Shown here piece by piece: positions 8,491 through 16,951 of a DNA stretch of 39,257 nt. The stretch is from Verrucomicrobiota bacterium (GTDB lineage Bacteria > Verrucomicrobiota > Verrucomicrobiia > Chthoniobacterales > UBA10450), in NCBI GenBank assembly GCA_003219415.1, contig QHOS01000047.1, positions 1 through 39,257 of the forward strand, given 5' to 3'. Both the position numbers and the translations under genes were made by a program. The notes beneath the pieces are model-generated. The model did not search any database. It saw nothing but the letters and a program-made list of their open reading frames with translations, and was not told the origin of the DNA. Position 1 is the first letter of the stretch, and every line of letters begins with the position of its first letter.

Positions 8491-8949
8491 ATGGAAATCG
8501 AAGAGCTATATCAGGAAGTCATTCTCGATCATTCGCGCCGGCCGCGGAATTTCGGTGAGCTGCCTGATGCCGCGGTGCTAGTACATGGTGACAACCCGGC
8601 TTGCGGCGATGAAATTCATCTCGCTGTTAAATTTGATGCCGGCGGTGGCTTGGAGGACATCAAGTTTACTGGGAGCGGATGCGCGATCAGCCAGGCATCA
8701 GCGTCTTTGATGACGATGAAACTCAAGGGAAAAAGTCGCTCGGAAGCGATGGAAATGCTTCGCGCCTTCCACGATCTCGTCACAAATGACGCAGGGGAAG
8801 CGCCCAAAGCGCTGGGTGATCTCCGTGTTATGAAAGGCGTGCAACATTTTCCGCAACGGGTCAAATGCGCAATGCTCCCGTGGCGAGCAGTGGAACAGGC
8901 GTTTGAGCAGGGCGCCGGCGAAACGACAGTTTCAACTGAACCGACGTAA
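8491..8949 (+). CDS. sufU: Fe-S cluster scaffold / sulfur acceptor SufU
   Basis: 152-residue IscU/SufU-family protein that receives sulfur from SufS. The three conserved cysteines are present: Cys38 (NPACGD, with Asp40), Cys64 (GSGCAISQAS) and Cys126 (RVKCAMLPW). The long stretch between the second and third Cys (MKLKGKSRSEAMEMLRAF...LRVMKGVQHFPQR) is typical of SufU rather than IscU. AGG-containing Shine-Dalgarno (ACAGGT) lies 6 nt before ATG. It is encoded directly downstream of its usual partner SufS. Confidence 0.93.
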   Translation: MEIEELYQEVILDHSRRPRNFGELPDAAVLVHGDNPACGDEIHLAVKFDAGGGLEDIKFTGSGCAISQASASLMTMKLKGKSRSEAMEMLRAFHDLVTNDAGEAPKALGDLRVMKGVQHFPQRVKCAMLPWRAVEQAFEQGAGETTVSTEPT

Positions 8950-8964
8950 TCGCACGAGGAACGC

Positions 8965-9231
8965 ATGCTTTATATGATCATCGAACGCTTCAAAGACCCG
9001 CCTGCGATTTATCGGCGTCTGCGCGAAAAAGGCCGGATGATGCCCGAAGGACTCGAGTACGTTTCGAGCTGGATTGCTGTCGATCGGAACATTTGCTGGC
9101 AACTGATGCGCACCGAAGACGAGTCGCTCTTCCAGCGCTGGATCGACAATTGGAAAGACTTGGTGGATTTCGAAATCGTTCCCGTTCGTACATCAGCCGA
9201 AGTGCGAGAAATAATGGAAAAACAACTGTAG
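8965..9231 (+). CDS. DUF3303 family protein
   Basis: 88 residues, beginning MLYMIIERFKDPPAIYRRLREKGRM and ending WIDNWKDLVDFEIVPVRTSAEV. The opening (M-[IV]-ERFK) and the DLVDFE(I/V)VPV tail are characteristic of DUF3303, small ferredoxin-like (dimeric alpha-beta barrel type) proteins of unknown function. Good Shine-Dalgarno GAGGA lies 4 nt before ATG. The gene starts 15 nt after sufU, so it is probably co-transcribed with it, but a role in Fe-S biogenesis is only a guess from position. Confidence 0.85.
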   Translation: MLYMIIERFKDPPAIYRRLREKGRMMPEGLEYVSSWIAVDRNICWQLMRTEDESLFQRWIDNWKDLVDFEIVPVRTSAEVREIMEKQL

Positions 9232-9277
9232 AGGAAGCCGTCGGTTTCCCGTCGGAACTACGTCCGAAACCTGCGCG

Positions 9278-10468
9278 CTAACCCTCGTGCAGGGCGATAC
9301 TGGCGCCCACCCAGGTTTTGTCGATGTTGAAATCGACACCCATCATCTTGCTCTGACTCATTCGGACAAGATTGTTGACCAATGTTGGATCGCGGTCGCT
9401 CTCCGGCCAAACAAACATCATGCGGATTTCGGCCTTTGATTTCTGGCCATCAACCGTTGGCACAAACGCAGCGTAGTCGACTTTCCTCTGCAAAATCCAT
9501 TCGTGCGGATTCTTTAGAGCAGCGGTTTTTTCGCGTGTTGGCTCCATCTCCACGCCGTGACCGGCAAACGAGTAGAGCGGTTTCAAAACGTAATTATCGA
9601 TCTTTTCGCTGACTGGGAATTCGTCGGCAAAAAACGCTGGCGATGTGTGTTCAGTCTTTAGGAACGGCAGTGAATGTTTGCTGATCCGGAAGTACCAATT
9701 CGGATGACCGACCCATGTGACGTCGAGATCATCTTGAAACCGGAATGGCAGATTCAAATCGGGTCTCTGAGTTAGCTCATCGAAAATTACCCGGTTGTAA
9801 ATCCGCTCAATCCGCACTTCACGTCCATCGCGATCGTAAAATAATTGGCGACCGCGCTTCTTGATTTTCGTCACGCAAACCGGGCAGATACCGAGAAGGG
9901 TTTCCGTAGCAGCGAAATCGATCCGTGTTTTTTGCTTTTCCGGCTCGATCTCAAGTAGGACGATATTTTCTGGAGCTGAATCGGCGATGATGGTGCGTCG
10001 TAACAAGCCAAGATACGCCTCGTCTTTGATTCCGCCGAACGAGGATGTCCAGTTGCGCGGAATCGCCGGATACGCCTTGCGAATGCAGCTCAGCAACAGT
10101 AACTGAAATCCGAACAAGCTCGGGAACGCTTGCAATTCAATCAACCGTGGGACGAGGCGGTTTCCTTCTTCGCAAATCGCGAAATCCACAACGAGAAAAT
10201 TTGGATGTGCCGATTCATTTGGAACGTCTAGTCCGTTCGGAACCGCAAGAGCCGCATGCCGCGCGAATTCCGGCGTACGCGTGAGAGCAACGATCGCATT
10301 TGCCGCGCCCGTCACTTCATCGGTGAAATCGCGCGTCAAAAAGATCGGCGTTTCTGAGATCCGAAAATCTGCCGGCCATTTTTCGGTTTCGTTTACGCAG
10401 CGCACGAGCCCCGCGTATTTCTCTGGCGTGAAGCCGTCGTTGAATTGCGCGCGCAGTTGCGGATCCAT
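9278..10468 (-). CDS. ATP-grasp-like protein, function unknown
   Basis: 396 residues, no signal peptide. The C-terminal part has an ATP-grasp look. NYVLKPLYSFAGHGVEM (about 292-308, Lys296 as the nucleotide-binding lysine) is followed by HEWILQRKV, then EIRMMFVW (about 347) and NNLVRMSQSKMMGVDFN, where metal-binding residues usually lie. The N-terminal half (IPIFLTRDFTDEVTGAANAIVAL...FLVVDFAICEEGNRLVPRLIELQAFPSLF) is conserved-looking but not recognised. It might ligate or modify a peptide or small metabolite. It is the last gene of a minus-strand group of three, with a 20-bp gap to its upstream neighbour. Confidence 0.6.
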   Translation of the reverse strand: MDPQLRAQFNDGFTPEKYAGLVRCVNETEKWPADFRISETPIFLTRDFTDEVTGAANAIVALTRTPEFARHAALAVPNGLDVPNESAHPNFLVVDFAICEEGNRLVPRLIELQAFPSLFGFQLLLLSCIRKAYPAIPRNWTSSFGGIKDEAYLGLLRRTIIADSAPENIVLLEIEPEKQKTRIDFAATETLLGICPVCVTKIKKRGRQLFYDRDGREVRIERIYNRVIFDELTQRPDLNLPFRFQDDLDVTWVGHPNWYFRISKHSLPFLKTEHTSPAFFADEFPVSEKIDNYVLKPLYSFAGHGVEMEPTREKTAALKNPHEWILQRKVDYAAFVPTVDGQKSKAEIRMMFVWPESDRDPTLVNNLVRMSQSKMMGVDFNIDKTWVGASIALHEG

Positions 10469-10488
10469 TTTGTCAGATCCGCCCCTAG

Positions 10489-10704
10489 CTACTCGCCGTC
10501 CGGCTGGTCAACAATGCTGTTAATATGCAGCGGACCGAGAACGTTGGTCGCACCGTTGTCAGCGACGACCACAACGCGATTGCCACGCGGCGTGATGAAG
10601 GCGTGATCAGCTGTAGGCACTGAATATTCGCGCCCGTCCGAAGTACGGATGACAAACGGCACGAAGGGAGCGACTAAGAGGCACTCGCGCAAATCAGCAA
10701 TCAT
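10489..10704 (-). CDS. Small conserved protein (71 residues), unknown function
   Basis: Starts at ATG 10704-10702 (MIADLRECLLVAPFVPFVIR), giving a 71-residue product. A longer 90-residue reading would overlap the upstream gene. The pattern (x-LRxxLxxxPFxPFVIxTxDGRExxVP, then a hydrophobic strand ITPRGNRVVVVADNG) is a widespread small-protein type whose members I know only as hypothetical. It sits 8 bp after the aminopeptidase stop and 20 bp before the ATP-grasp-like gene, which fits an operon. Confidence 0.75.
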   Translation of the reverse strand: MIADLRECLLVAPFVPFVIRTSDGREYSVPTADHAFITPRGNRVVVVADNGATNVLGPLHINSIVDQPDGE

Positions 10705-10712
10705 ACAGCAAA

Positions 10713-11732
10713 TTATACCAAAAACTTCCCTTCTTGCATCACTTGTTCGCCATCGAACCAAATGTCGAAATCACGGCCAACACAGTCGATATGCGTCTTG
10801 GAAATCCAGTCTGCGCCGGTGTGCTCGGCGTAGGGATGGCCAAAAGCGATGTGGACACCTGGGATTTTTTCGTCCTGTAAAATGTGGCCAATAACATGCG
10901 TGCACGCCGTGTTCGTGCCGATGGCGAATTCCCCCACGCGATTGCTGTTCTCGTCGGTGCTGGTGTAGGCGCGAAATTCGTCGCGCAAATCCTTGTTCTC
11001 AGACTTCAACGAGCGGATCCGATTATTTTCCACTTCGATGGTAAGCGGGTTGGATTCGAGATCGCCGAAGCGTTCGCAGAGATAATCGCCCACAACGCCA
11101 TCAACGACGAACACTCCGTTAGTGTTCATAGGCGCAGTGAAAATTTCGCCCCCGGGCAAGTTGCCCCATTTGTCGCGCGTGATGATCCCGCTCGTTTTGA
11201 GCCACCTCAACTTCGGAGAAAGCTCAGCCTCAAACTCAGTGCCATGCGGCGTTTTGCAGGTGATCCGTTCAGCTTTGCGGGCGCGTTCGACCAGGCGCTC
11301 ACTCAAGTCATCCACTTTCAAAAAGTCGGCCCGCATGCCTTCGAGCATGATTTGTCGGTTAATGTTCACCATATGAGCGTGTCGGATTCGGTGGCTGTTG
11401 ACGACACCGGTCATTTGCGTCCGGGCAGTGAGCTCGCCTGGCTGCGTCTGGGCTGCGAAGATCGATACCTGTGAGCGTGCCAGATCGTCCAGGATGATCT
11501 CTGGCATAAATTTCAGCGGACGCCGCGCATGATGCTCCAAGACAAACAAGCTGTAATCCGAACCCACTCGCTCCACTTCCGTTTGGAGCGCCGCCGCGAT
11601 CTCGCGCGTTGCGGTGTCTGTAATGATTGTGATCCGCTCCTCTGGTTTTAATCGAAGACAGACATTGATCGCATTGCGCGCGCCGGGAACTAACTCCGGA
11701 TCGATTGGATAATGATAGGCGCGGTCGGGCAT
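10713..11732 (-). CDS. M29-type aminopeptidase (AmpS/aminopeptidase T family)
   Basis: 339 residues matching the COG2309 pattern of leucyl aminopeptidases. Putative metal ligands: Glu in LPGGEIFTAP, Glu in RVGEFAIGTN, His in HIAFGHPYAE, and His-x-Asp in KTHIDCVG near the C-terminus. M29 enzymes are cytosolic di-metal peptidases that remove N-terminal residues. The same fold includes 2,5-dihydroxypyridine dioxygenase (NicX), so substrate assignment is tentative. First gene of the three-gene minus-strand group. The usual AmpS N-terminal domain is shortened here. Confidence 0.82.
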   Translation of the reverse strand: MPDRAYHYPIDPELVPGARNAINVCLRLKPEERITIITDTATREIAAALQTEVERVGSDYSLFVLEHHARRPLKFMPEIILDDLARSQVSIFAAQTQPGELTARTQMTGVVNSHRIRHAHMVNINRQIMLEGMRADFLKVDDLSERLVERARKAERITCKTPHGTEFEAELSPKLRWLKTSGIITRDKWGNLPGGEIFTAPMNTNGVFVVDGVVGDYLCERFGDLESNPLTIEVENNRIRSLKSENKDLRDEFRAYTSTDENSNRVGEFAIGTNTACTHVIGHILQDEKIPGVHIAFGHPYAEHTGADWISKTHIDCVGRDFDIWFDGEQVMQEGKFLV

Positions 11733-11933
11733 ATAAAAGTTTTCAGAATTACGCTGAAATCAGGAGCAGGCAAATCTTCTCTGGCGCGTGTACACATTGG
11801 GGCATTAGCACCGTCTGGTACTGCTTCAATTACGATACATACAGATAATGGGTTTTCGACGAAGAGAGTTTGTGACTTTATTGCAGTCACTTTAAATGAA
11901 GATCGTAGAGCAAGACTCTTCCGAGCACCCGCT

Positions 11934-12596
11934 ATGAAATTGCAAATTCAATCGCTGACTTACTTTGGTGCTGTGCTTGTAATTTTCGGGGCGTGGGCCA
12001 AGCCAGCTCTTGGGGATCAACAGCAGCAGGCCTCTTCATTCCAGGTGCAAAAGGCTGATGTGGCGAAGGCCGGGAAACTGGCGGGCGACCTCGCGTCACT
12101 TTCGCCAAGAGTGAATCGTGAAGAAGCAAAGCTGCTGGCAGACTGCGCGTTCGCCACTGTAAGCAAGCTCAGGCGAGAATACCGCATGTTTGGGACGCCG
12201 ATCTTCAATAACTTCCTCATTTATCACGGCCTGAGGAAACGCGGTTACTGCTACCAATGGTCGGAGGACCTGCTCCTCGCCCTCGACAAATTGAAGCTAA
12301 CGAGCCTCGAACTGCACTGGGGCGAATACGACCCGGGCACGTGGCGCGAGAACAATTGCATCGTTGTGACCGCCAAAGGCCAGCCATTCGAGCGCGGGAT
12401 CATGTTGGAGTGCTGGCGGCATTTAGGACATCTCTACTTCGGTCTAGTTGCCAGCGATTATGAGCAATACGCGGAGAATAGCGCGTACGCGCGCCTTGTC
12501 TTGGGCAGATCGGCAGCCCGCAAAGCTTCCGGGGCTAATCATGGCGTTGCGTTTCAGAAGAGAGTTCTAGCTAGCGAAAAAACCGGCAATTACTGA
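11934..12596 (+). CDS. Conserved exported protein, unknown function
   Basis: ATG 11934 gives MKLQIQSLTYFGAVLVIFGAWAKPALGDQ, a clear signal peptide with cleavage near residue 27. A longer frame from 11712 would hide it and overlap the divergent gene. The mature 190-residue protein has a conserved-looking core HGLRKRGYCYQWSEDL, SLELHWGEYDPGTWRENNC, then VVTAKGQPFERGIMLECWRHLG. I associate this GYCYQW / RENNCVVVTA pattern with uncharacterised bacterial proteins. The two core cysteines could form a disulfide. No neighbour gives a functional clue. Confidence 0.72.
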   Translation: MKLQIQSLTYFGAVLVIFGAWAKPALGDQQQQASSFQVQKADVAKAGKLAGDLASLSPRVNREEAKLLADCAFATVSKLRREYRMFGTPIFNNFLIYHGLRKRGYCYQWSEDLLLALDKLKLTSLELHWGEYDPGTWRENNCIVVTAKGQPFERGIMLECWRHLGHLYFGLVASDYEQYAENSAYARLVLGRSAARKASGANHGVAFQKRVLASEKTGNY

Positions 12597-12663
12597 AATC
12601 TCTTCAGCGTGTTTTCGCTGCGCGCTGAGTCGAGGCGCTGAGCGAATTGTCTCCTGCACTCCT

Positions 12664-12743
12664 TGTCATTCCGAGCGAAGTCGAGGAATCTCTAATTGTT
12701 GATTGCAATCCCGCAACAGCGGGAGACTCCGCTCGACACGACA
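12664..12743. repeat. TGTCAT...GAGCGNAG repeat, copy B (degenerate pair)
   Basis: Left half 12664-12692 (TGTCATTCCGAGCGAAGTCG then AGGAATCTC). The right half at about 12721-12743 reads back as TGTCGTGTCGAGCGGAGTCT, a weaker inverted match. Lies between the exported protein gene and the small HKDAN gene. Confidence 0.7.
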
Positions 12744-12816
12744 GTCAAGGCAGCCGTCTCAACACCACCAGAAATTTCTTGCGCGAGGCGACGCTCGATT
12801 CCAAACTCGCGGTGCA

Positions 12817-13140
12817 ATGAGCACCTTTGCGCGTTCGAATAATTTCGCTCGCGCTCTTGTCTCTGCGCTCGTTTCAGTAGGGTTTCTTTGGGCGCTCGCG
12901 CTGAGTGCTTCACCGCAATTGCATCAGCGCGTCCACAAAGATGCGAATCGTGTTGAGCACAACTGTGCGGTGACGATGATCACATCGGGCAGCTACGATC
13001 ATGCTGCACAGGTGCCGTTAGTCAGCGCACCGGTTCCGGCGCTTCAATTTTCCAAAATTCCGGCGTTGAGCCCATGCTGGGTTCAATCGCCTTTTCTTGG
13101 CGCGTGCATTCTCGAGCATGCGCCACCCGCTCGCGGTTAG
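12817..13140 (+). CDS. Small exported protein (HKDAN/HxC type) upstream of TonB receptor
   Basis: 107 residues from ATG 12817. A hydrophobic N-terminal segment (FARALVSALVSVGFLWALALSAS) is followed by SPQLHQRVHKDANRVEHNCAVTMI. The clustered His, Asp and Cys residues (HQRVHKDAN..EHNCAV) resemble DUF2946-like small proteins that accompany metal-uptake receptors, and suggest metal binding at the periplasmic face. The C-terminus has two more Cys (SPCWV, GACILEH). The next gene, about 160 bp on, is a TonB-dependent receptor. Family assignment is tentative. Confidence 0.62.
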   Translation: MSTFARSNNFARALVSALVSVGFLWALALSASPQLHQRVHKDANRVEHNCAVTMITSGSYDHAAQVPLVSAPVPALQFSKIPALSPCWVQSPFLGACILEHAPPARG

Positions 13141-13303
13141 CACGCAGCTGGGCCGCGTTCTCGCGGAGCGTTAGAAGTCAATTACTTCGCTTGAGTGTCG
13201 GCACGGCTTTGTGCAAGAGCCGCCGCTTTTTACCTGGCTTCACGCAAATCGTGACCGCCGCAACCAATCACAACTCTGAAAAACCTATTTGAAGAACATC
13301 TCA

Positions 13304-15424
13304 ATGAAAAAATTTCTAATCGTATCAGTCGCAGTGTCGCTTATGCGCAACATTGCTTTGGGTCAAGACGCCGCTCCGGCATCGGCCAGTCCAAGCCCTT
13401 CGCCCGCCGGCACAGAAGCGGAACGCGTGGTCGTCCAAAGTCAGGAGTTCGACATCTCGCGTGAGCAAATCGTGCCGAGTCTCGGTGCGACGCGTTACAC
13501 GGTCGGCCCCGACCGTCTCGATTCCCAGTCGCAAGGCGAGGACGCGCCGTTTAACCAAACGATGTTGCGCTTCCCCGGGGTCACGCAGGATTCGTTCGGG
13601 CAGCTTCATGTCCGTGGCGAACATGCAAATTTACAATACCGCATCGACGACGTGCTAATCCCGGAAAGTATTCCGGGTTTTGGCCAGGTACTGGAGACTC
13701 GCTTTGCGGACAATATTTCGCTCATAACTGGCGCGCTGCCCGCGCAGTTCGGCTTTCGTAATACCGGCGTAATCGATATCCATACGAAGAACGGCGCTGT
13801 TTTCCAACAGGGCGACGCATCGGTGTATGGCGGAAGCTTCGACACCATTATGCCGAGTCTTGAGTACGGCGGCGTGGCGGGGAAGGCGAATTATTACGTC
13901 ACCGGGAGTTACCTGCACGATGGCATCGGGATCGAGAATCCAACGCGCACCGCCAACCCGATCCATGACGACACCGATCAATATAGAATGTTTGGTTACT
14001 CCTCGTACATTGTCGACGACACCAGCCGATTCGTGTTGCTGACCAGCGGGTACCACGGTGATTTTGACATTCCGAATAATCCCGGGCAAACGCCGCAGTT
14101 CATCGACATGGGAAGATCGACATTCAACTCAGCCAAGCTCGATGAGACCCAGGTCGAGCAAGATGCATATGCCATTCTCGCCTATCAAAAAAAGATCGAC
14201 GATTTCAATATGCAGGCGTCGGTTTTCACCCTGTATAGTTCGGTCCTCTTTCGGCCAGATAATGTCGGCGATCTCATTTTCAACGGCGTTGCCTCACGCG
14301 TCGATCGCGACATTTTCTCGAATGGAATCGCGTTAGACGCGAGCTACAAACTCAACGATGAACACACGCTCCGCGGCGGATTCCTTATAAACGCGCAGCA
14401 TGCCACCGTCGGAACGTCCACACTGGTTTTCCCGGTCGATGCCAACGGCAACCAGACCAGCGACATTCCTCTGCGCATTGTCGATAACTCCGGCAAGTAC
14501 GGCTACTTCTACGGATTCTATTTGCAGGATGAATGGAAACCTTTCGAACAACTCACAATCAATTTCGGCGGCCGCTTCGACATCGTGGACGCGTTCGCGC
14601 ATGAGAATCAGCTCAGTCCTCGAATCAATATTGTTTGGGAGCCGTTGAAAGGCACGACGTTGCACGCCGGTTATGCGCGGTATTTCACACCGCCGCCGCT
14701 GGAGAATGTCGAACAAGGCACGGTCTCAAAGTTCGACGGCACAACCAACGAATCCGCCATTCACCAGGACTCCGTCACGAAATCGGAGCGCGCACATTAT
14801 TTCGACGTGGGCGTGACGCAGAAAATTGCCGAAGGTTTCAATGTAGGCATCGATGGTTTCTACAAAAGCTCGCACTCGGTTCTCGATGAAGGCCAATTCG
14901 GGCAGGCGCTCATTCTTTCATCGTTCAACTACAAGCGCGGCGAGATTTATGGCGGCGAATTCACCTCAAGCTACGATCACGGCCCGTTCTCCGCCTATTT
15001 TAATTTGGCCTATGAATGGGCGCGCGGAACGAACGTCAGTTCGGCGCAATTTCTTTTCGATCCGGATGAATTCGCTTTCATCCGAAAGAACTGGGTCTTC
15101 CTCGACCACGATCAGCGTTTCACCGGCTCCGCTGGCGCCTCCTACACTTGGAACGATTGGAGACTAGCCATCGACGGACTTTATGGAAACGGGTTGCGCC
15201 GAGGTTTTGCCAACACCCAAAAGAACCATCCATACGAGACATTCAACGTCAGCCTGTCGCGCCGGATCCAGATCACGGCAAAGACTGCTGTCAAAATCCG
15301 TTTCGATGTCGTCAACATTCTCGACACTATCTACGAATTGCGCGACGGCAGCGGCATCGGAGTCGGAGCGCCGCAATTTGGCCAGCGTCGCGGTTTTTAT
15401 GGCACGGTGGCGTACGATTTTTGA
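13304..15424 (+). CDS. TonB-dependent outer-membrane receptor
   Basis: 706 residues from ATG 13304 (a TTG at 13289 would add five residues before the signal peptide). Signal peptide MKKFLIVSVAVSLMRNIALGQ. After a Pro/Ser-rich linker comes a plug domain (QTMLRFPGVTQDSFGQLHVRGEHANLQYRIDDVLIPE..., then GALPAQFGFRNTGVIDIHTK). The rest is a beta-barrel rich in alternating aromatic strands, ending ...QFGQRRGFYGTVAYDF with the C-terminal Phe expected for BamA insertion. Such receptors import scarce metal complexes, cobalamin or glycans. The following metal genes make metal uptake plausible but unproven. No TonB/ExbBD genes are in the window. Confidence 0.9.
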   Translation: MKKFLIVSVAVSLMRNIALGQDAAPASASPSPSPAGTEAERVVVQSQEFDISREQIVPSLGATRYTVGPDRLDSQSQGEDAPFNQTMLRFPGVTQDSFGQLHVRGEHANLQYRIDDVLIPESIPGFGQVLETRFADNISLITGALPAQFGFRNTGVIDIHTKNGAVFQQGDASVYGGSFDTIMPSLEYGGVAGKANYYVTGSYLHDGIGIENPTRTANPIHDDTDQYRMFGYSSYIVDDTSRFVLLTSGYHGDFDIPNNPGQTPQFIDMGRSTFNSAKLDETQVEQDAYAILAYQKKIDDFNMQASVFTLYSSVLFRPDNVGDLIFNGVASRVDRDIFSNGIALDASYKLNDEHTLRGGFLINAQHATVGTSTLVFPVDANGNQTSDIPLRIVDNSGKYGYFYGFYLQDEWKPFEQLTINFGGRFDIVDAFAHENQLSPRINIVWEPLKGTTLHAGYARYFTPPPLENVEQGTVSKFDGTTNESAIHQDSVTKSERAHYFDVGVTQKIAEGFNVGIDGFYKSSHSVLDEGQFGQALILSSFNYKRGEIYGGEFTSSYDHGPFSAYFNLAYEWARGTNVSSAQFLFDPDEFAFIRKNWVFLDHDQRFTGSAGASYTWNDWRLAIDGLYGNGLRRGFANTQKNHPYETFNVSLSRRIQITAKTAVKIRFDVVNILDTIYELRDGSGIGVGAPQFGQRRGFYGTVAYDF

Positions 15425-15483
15425 GACGCATGGTACCGCCTTGGTCCCCGCGGGTGAGATGATTTAATCCAACAAAATCTGCC

Positions 15484-16356
15484 ATGCACACGCAGCCACG
15501 TAAGATGATAGGCCTTTCTCTTTTGGCAGTAACGCTGCTTCTTATTCTGCCGACAGTTGCTAGCGCGCAAAACACAGCCGCTACACCGCCCGCGCCATTG
15601 TCCACCGCGGGTGCTACAGAGAAAATCACCTTCACGGACGTAAACGTCGATGGACCATACATCGCGATGACCTTCGATGACGGCCCGCATGGGACCAACA
15701 CCCCGAAGCTGCTTGAGATGGCCGCGAAGAGACACATCAAGCTTACATTCTTTGTCCTCGGTGAATGCGTTGAGCAGAACCCGACGGTTCTCCAACGCGA
15801 GGTCGCAGAAGGACACGAAATCGGCAATCACTCCTGGTCGCATCCTAATCTCGCGAAGCTCTCGGACGAGGCCGTCCGCAGTCAGTTGCAAAGAACCGAA
15901 GACATCATCGTCAAGACGGCCGGCGTAAAACCGAAGCTGATGCGTCCTCCCTATGGCGAGCTGACGAAACGGCAGCGCATATGGGTGAATCGCGACTTCG
16001 GCTACAAAGTCATCTTGTGGGACGTTGATCCTCTGGATTGGAAGCGCCCAGGACCAAGTGTCGTCGCACGCCGCATTATCGCGGGCACACGTCCCGGCTC
16101 GATCATTTTGTCACATGACATCCACCCGCCGACGATTGCGGCGATGTCCCAAGTTTTTGATGCGCTTCTCGCAAAAGGATTCAAATTTGTGACTGTCTCC
16201 GAGCTGCTCGCCATGGATAAAGGCGGCGAGCGGCCGGAAGTCGCGAAGACACCTCAGGCGCGGCTCAGCCCGCGAGGTCATGTCGTCCCGCCATCGGCGA
16301 CTGTTCCAGAAGTTCAGCCTGCGCAATCGCCGGCTACGGCTACGTCGCCCCATTAA
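15484..16356 (+). CDS. Exported polysaccharide deacetylase (NodB/CE4)
   Basis: 290 residues with signal peptide (LLAVTLLLILPTVASAQ). CE4 motifs are in order: MTFDDGPH (catalytic Asp65 and metal Asp66), HSWSHPN (metal His116 and His120), RPPYGE, WDVDPLDW, and LSHDIHP near the C-terminus. Such enzymes remove N-acetyl groups from peptidoglycan or secreted polysaccharide in a metal-dependent way. The last 45 residues are a Pro/Ala-rich tail. It lies 59 bp after the receptor gene and may be transcribed with it. ATG 15508 is an alternative start. Confidence 0.92.
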   Translation: MHTQPRKMIGLSLLAVTLLLILPTVASAQNTAATPPAPLSTAGATEKITFTDVNVDGPYIAMTFDDGPHGTNTPKLLEMAAKRHIKLTFFVLGECVEQNPTVLQREVAEGHEIGNHSWSHPNLAKLSDEAVRSQLQRTEDIIVKTAGVKPKLMRPPYGELTKRQRIWVNRDFGYKVILWDVDPLDWKRPGPSVVARRIIAGTRPGSIILSHDIHPPTIAAMSQVFDALLAKGFKFVTVSELLAMDKGGERPEVAKTPQARLSPRGHVVPPSATVPEVQPAQSPATATSPH

Positions 16357-16619
16357 CAAATAGAATCTTGCGCGTTCGGCCCACCACAGTGTGAAAACGC
16401 GCCGCGCAATTTCGGTGCTATTTGCTAATCGCAGCGCATATGATTTTTCATCTGGCGATTTCATGATCGCGTACATTTGTTCGAATGCATCGCGCAGGTC
16501 ATAGTCGTTTGCGGCATGCGCGCGATCTTGTACAAAGCGGCAGCTATTTTGGGATGCGTTGCTTGCGGTCTGGCTATAGTCGCTGTCAAAAATCTCGCAA
16601 AAGAGTCGCCCAAGACCGA

Positions 16620-16649
16620 TTGCGCATACCCTCCCGGGTATATTATATT
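16620..16649 (+). promoter_or_regulatory. Promoter of the RcnR-like repressor operon
   Basis: TTGCGC at 16620-16625 and TATATT at 16644-16649, separated by 18 bp, resemble a sigma-70-type -35/-10 pair. Transcription would start at about 16656, directly at the GTG start codon (16657), so the message may be leaderless. No Shine-Dalgarno is present upstream of that GTG. Confidence 0.55.
16626..16641. promoter_or_regulatory. Palindromic CsoR/RcnR-type operator
   Basis: ATACCCTCCCGGGTAT: 6-bp inverted arms around a C-tract core, lying exactly between the -35 and -10 elements and 16 nt upstream of the repressor start. CsoR/RcnR-family sites are short A/T-flanked palindromes with a G/C tract core. 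The position predicts autorepression relieved by metal. Confidence 0.72.
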
Positions 16650-16656
16650 TTCACTC

Positions 16657-16935
16657 GTGGCTCATACCATTGGAGGCAAGAAGAAGCTCATCAACCGGGT
16701 GCGAAGGCTCCAGGGGCAGATTGATGCTGTCGAAAAAGCCATCCACGAGGAACAGGATTGCGGAAAGGTACTGCAGCTCATCGCGGCTGCCCGCGGCGCG
16801 CTCAACAGCCTGATGGCCGAGATCCTCGAAGGCCATATTCGTTTTCACATCGTCAATCCTGACGGAAAGCCGAAATCGAAACAGGCTGGCGCCGCGCGGG
16901 AGCTGATCGCCGTGGTGCGGAGCTATCTCAAATAA
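16657..16935 (+). CDS. RcnR/CsoR-family metal-sensing repressor
   Basis: 92 residues from GTG 16657 (V/M-A-H-T-I-GGKKKL). All-helical DUF156 repressor: RVRRLQGQIDAVEKAI..DCGKVLQLIAAARGALNSLM..ILEGHIRFHIV. With this start, His3, Cys35, His60 and His64 fall at the positions that bind Ni(II)/Co(II) in E. coli RcnR, whereas FrmR keeps Cys35 and His60 only. That register is strong support for the GTG start over any upstream start. It should bind the palindrome in its own promoter and release it on metal binding. The P1B ATPase gene begins 16 nt downstream, so the two form an operon. Confidence 0.88.
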   Translation: MAHTIGGKKKLINRVRRLQGQIDAVEKAIHEEQDCGKVLQLIAAARGALNSLMAEILEGHIRFHIVNPDGKPKSKQAGAARELIAVVRSYLK

Positions 16936-16951
16936 CAGGACGCTTGAAACC

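Larger units (their letters stand above)
16357..16656. other. Intergenic region upstream of the RcnR-like gene
   Basis: 300 bp. An open frame runs through its last 180 bp in phase with the repressor and encodes a hydrophobic stretch, but the operator and promoter lie inside it, so I read it as noncoding. The only clear elements are the promoter and operator at 16620-16649. Confidence 0.5.

Noticed and set aside
10884-11474. 196-codon frame opposite the M29 aminopeptidase
   Set aside because: No conserved pattern; antisense shadow of a gene with all metal-ligand motifs.
16477-16656. N-terminal extension of the RcnR-like protein with a hydrophobic helix
   Set aside because: It would cover the operator and promoter and shift the ligand numbering; starting at GTG 16657 places His3, Cys35, His60 and His64 as in RcnR.
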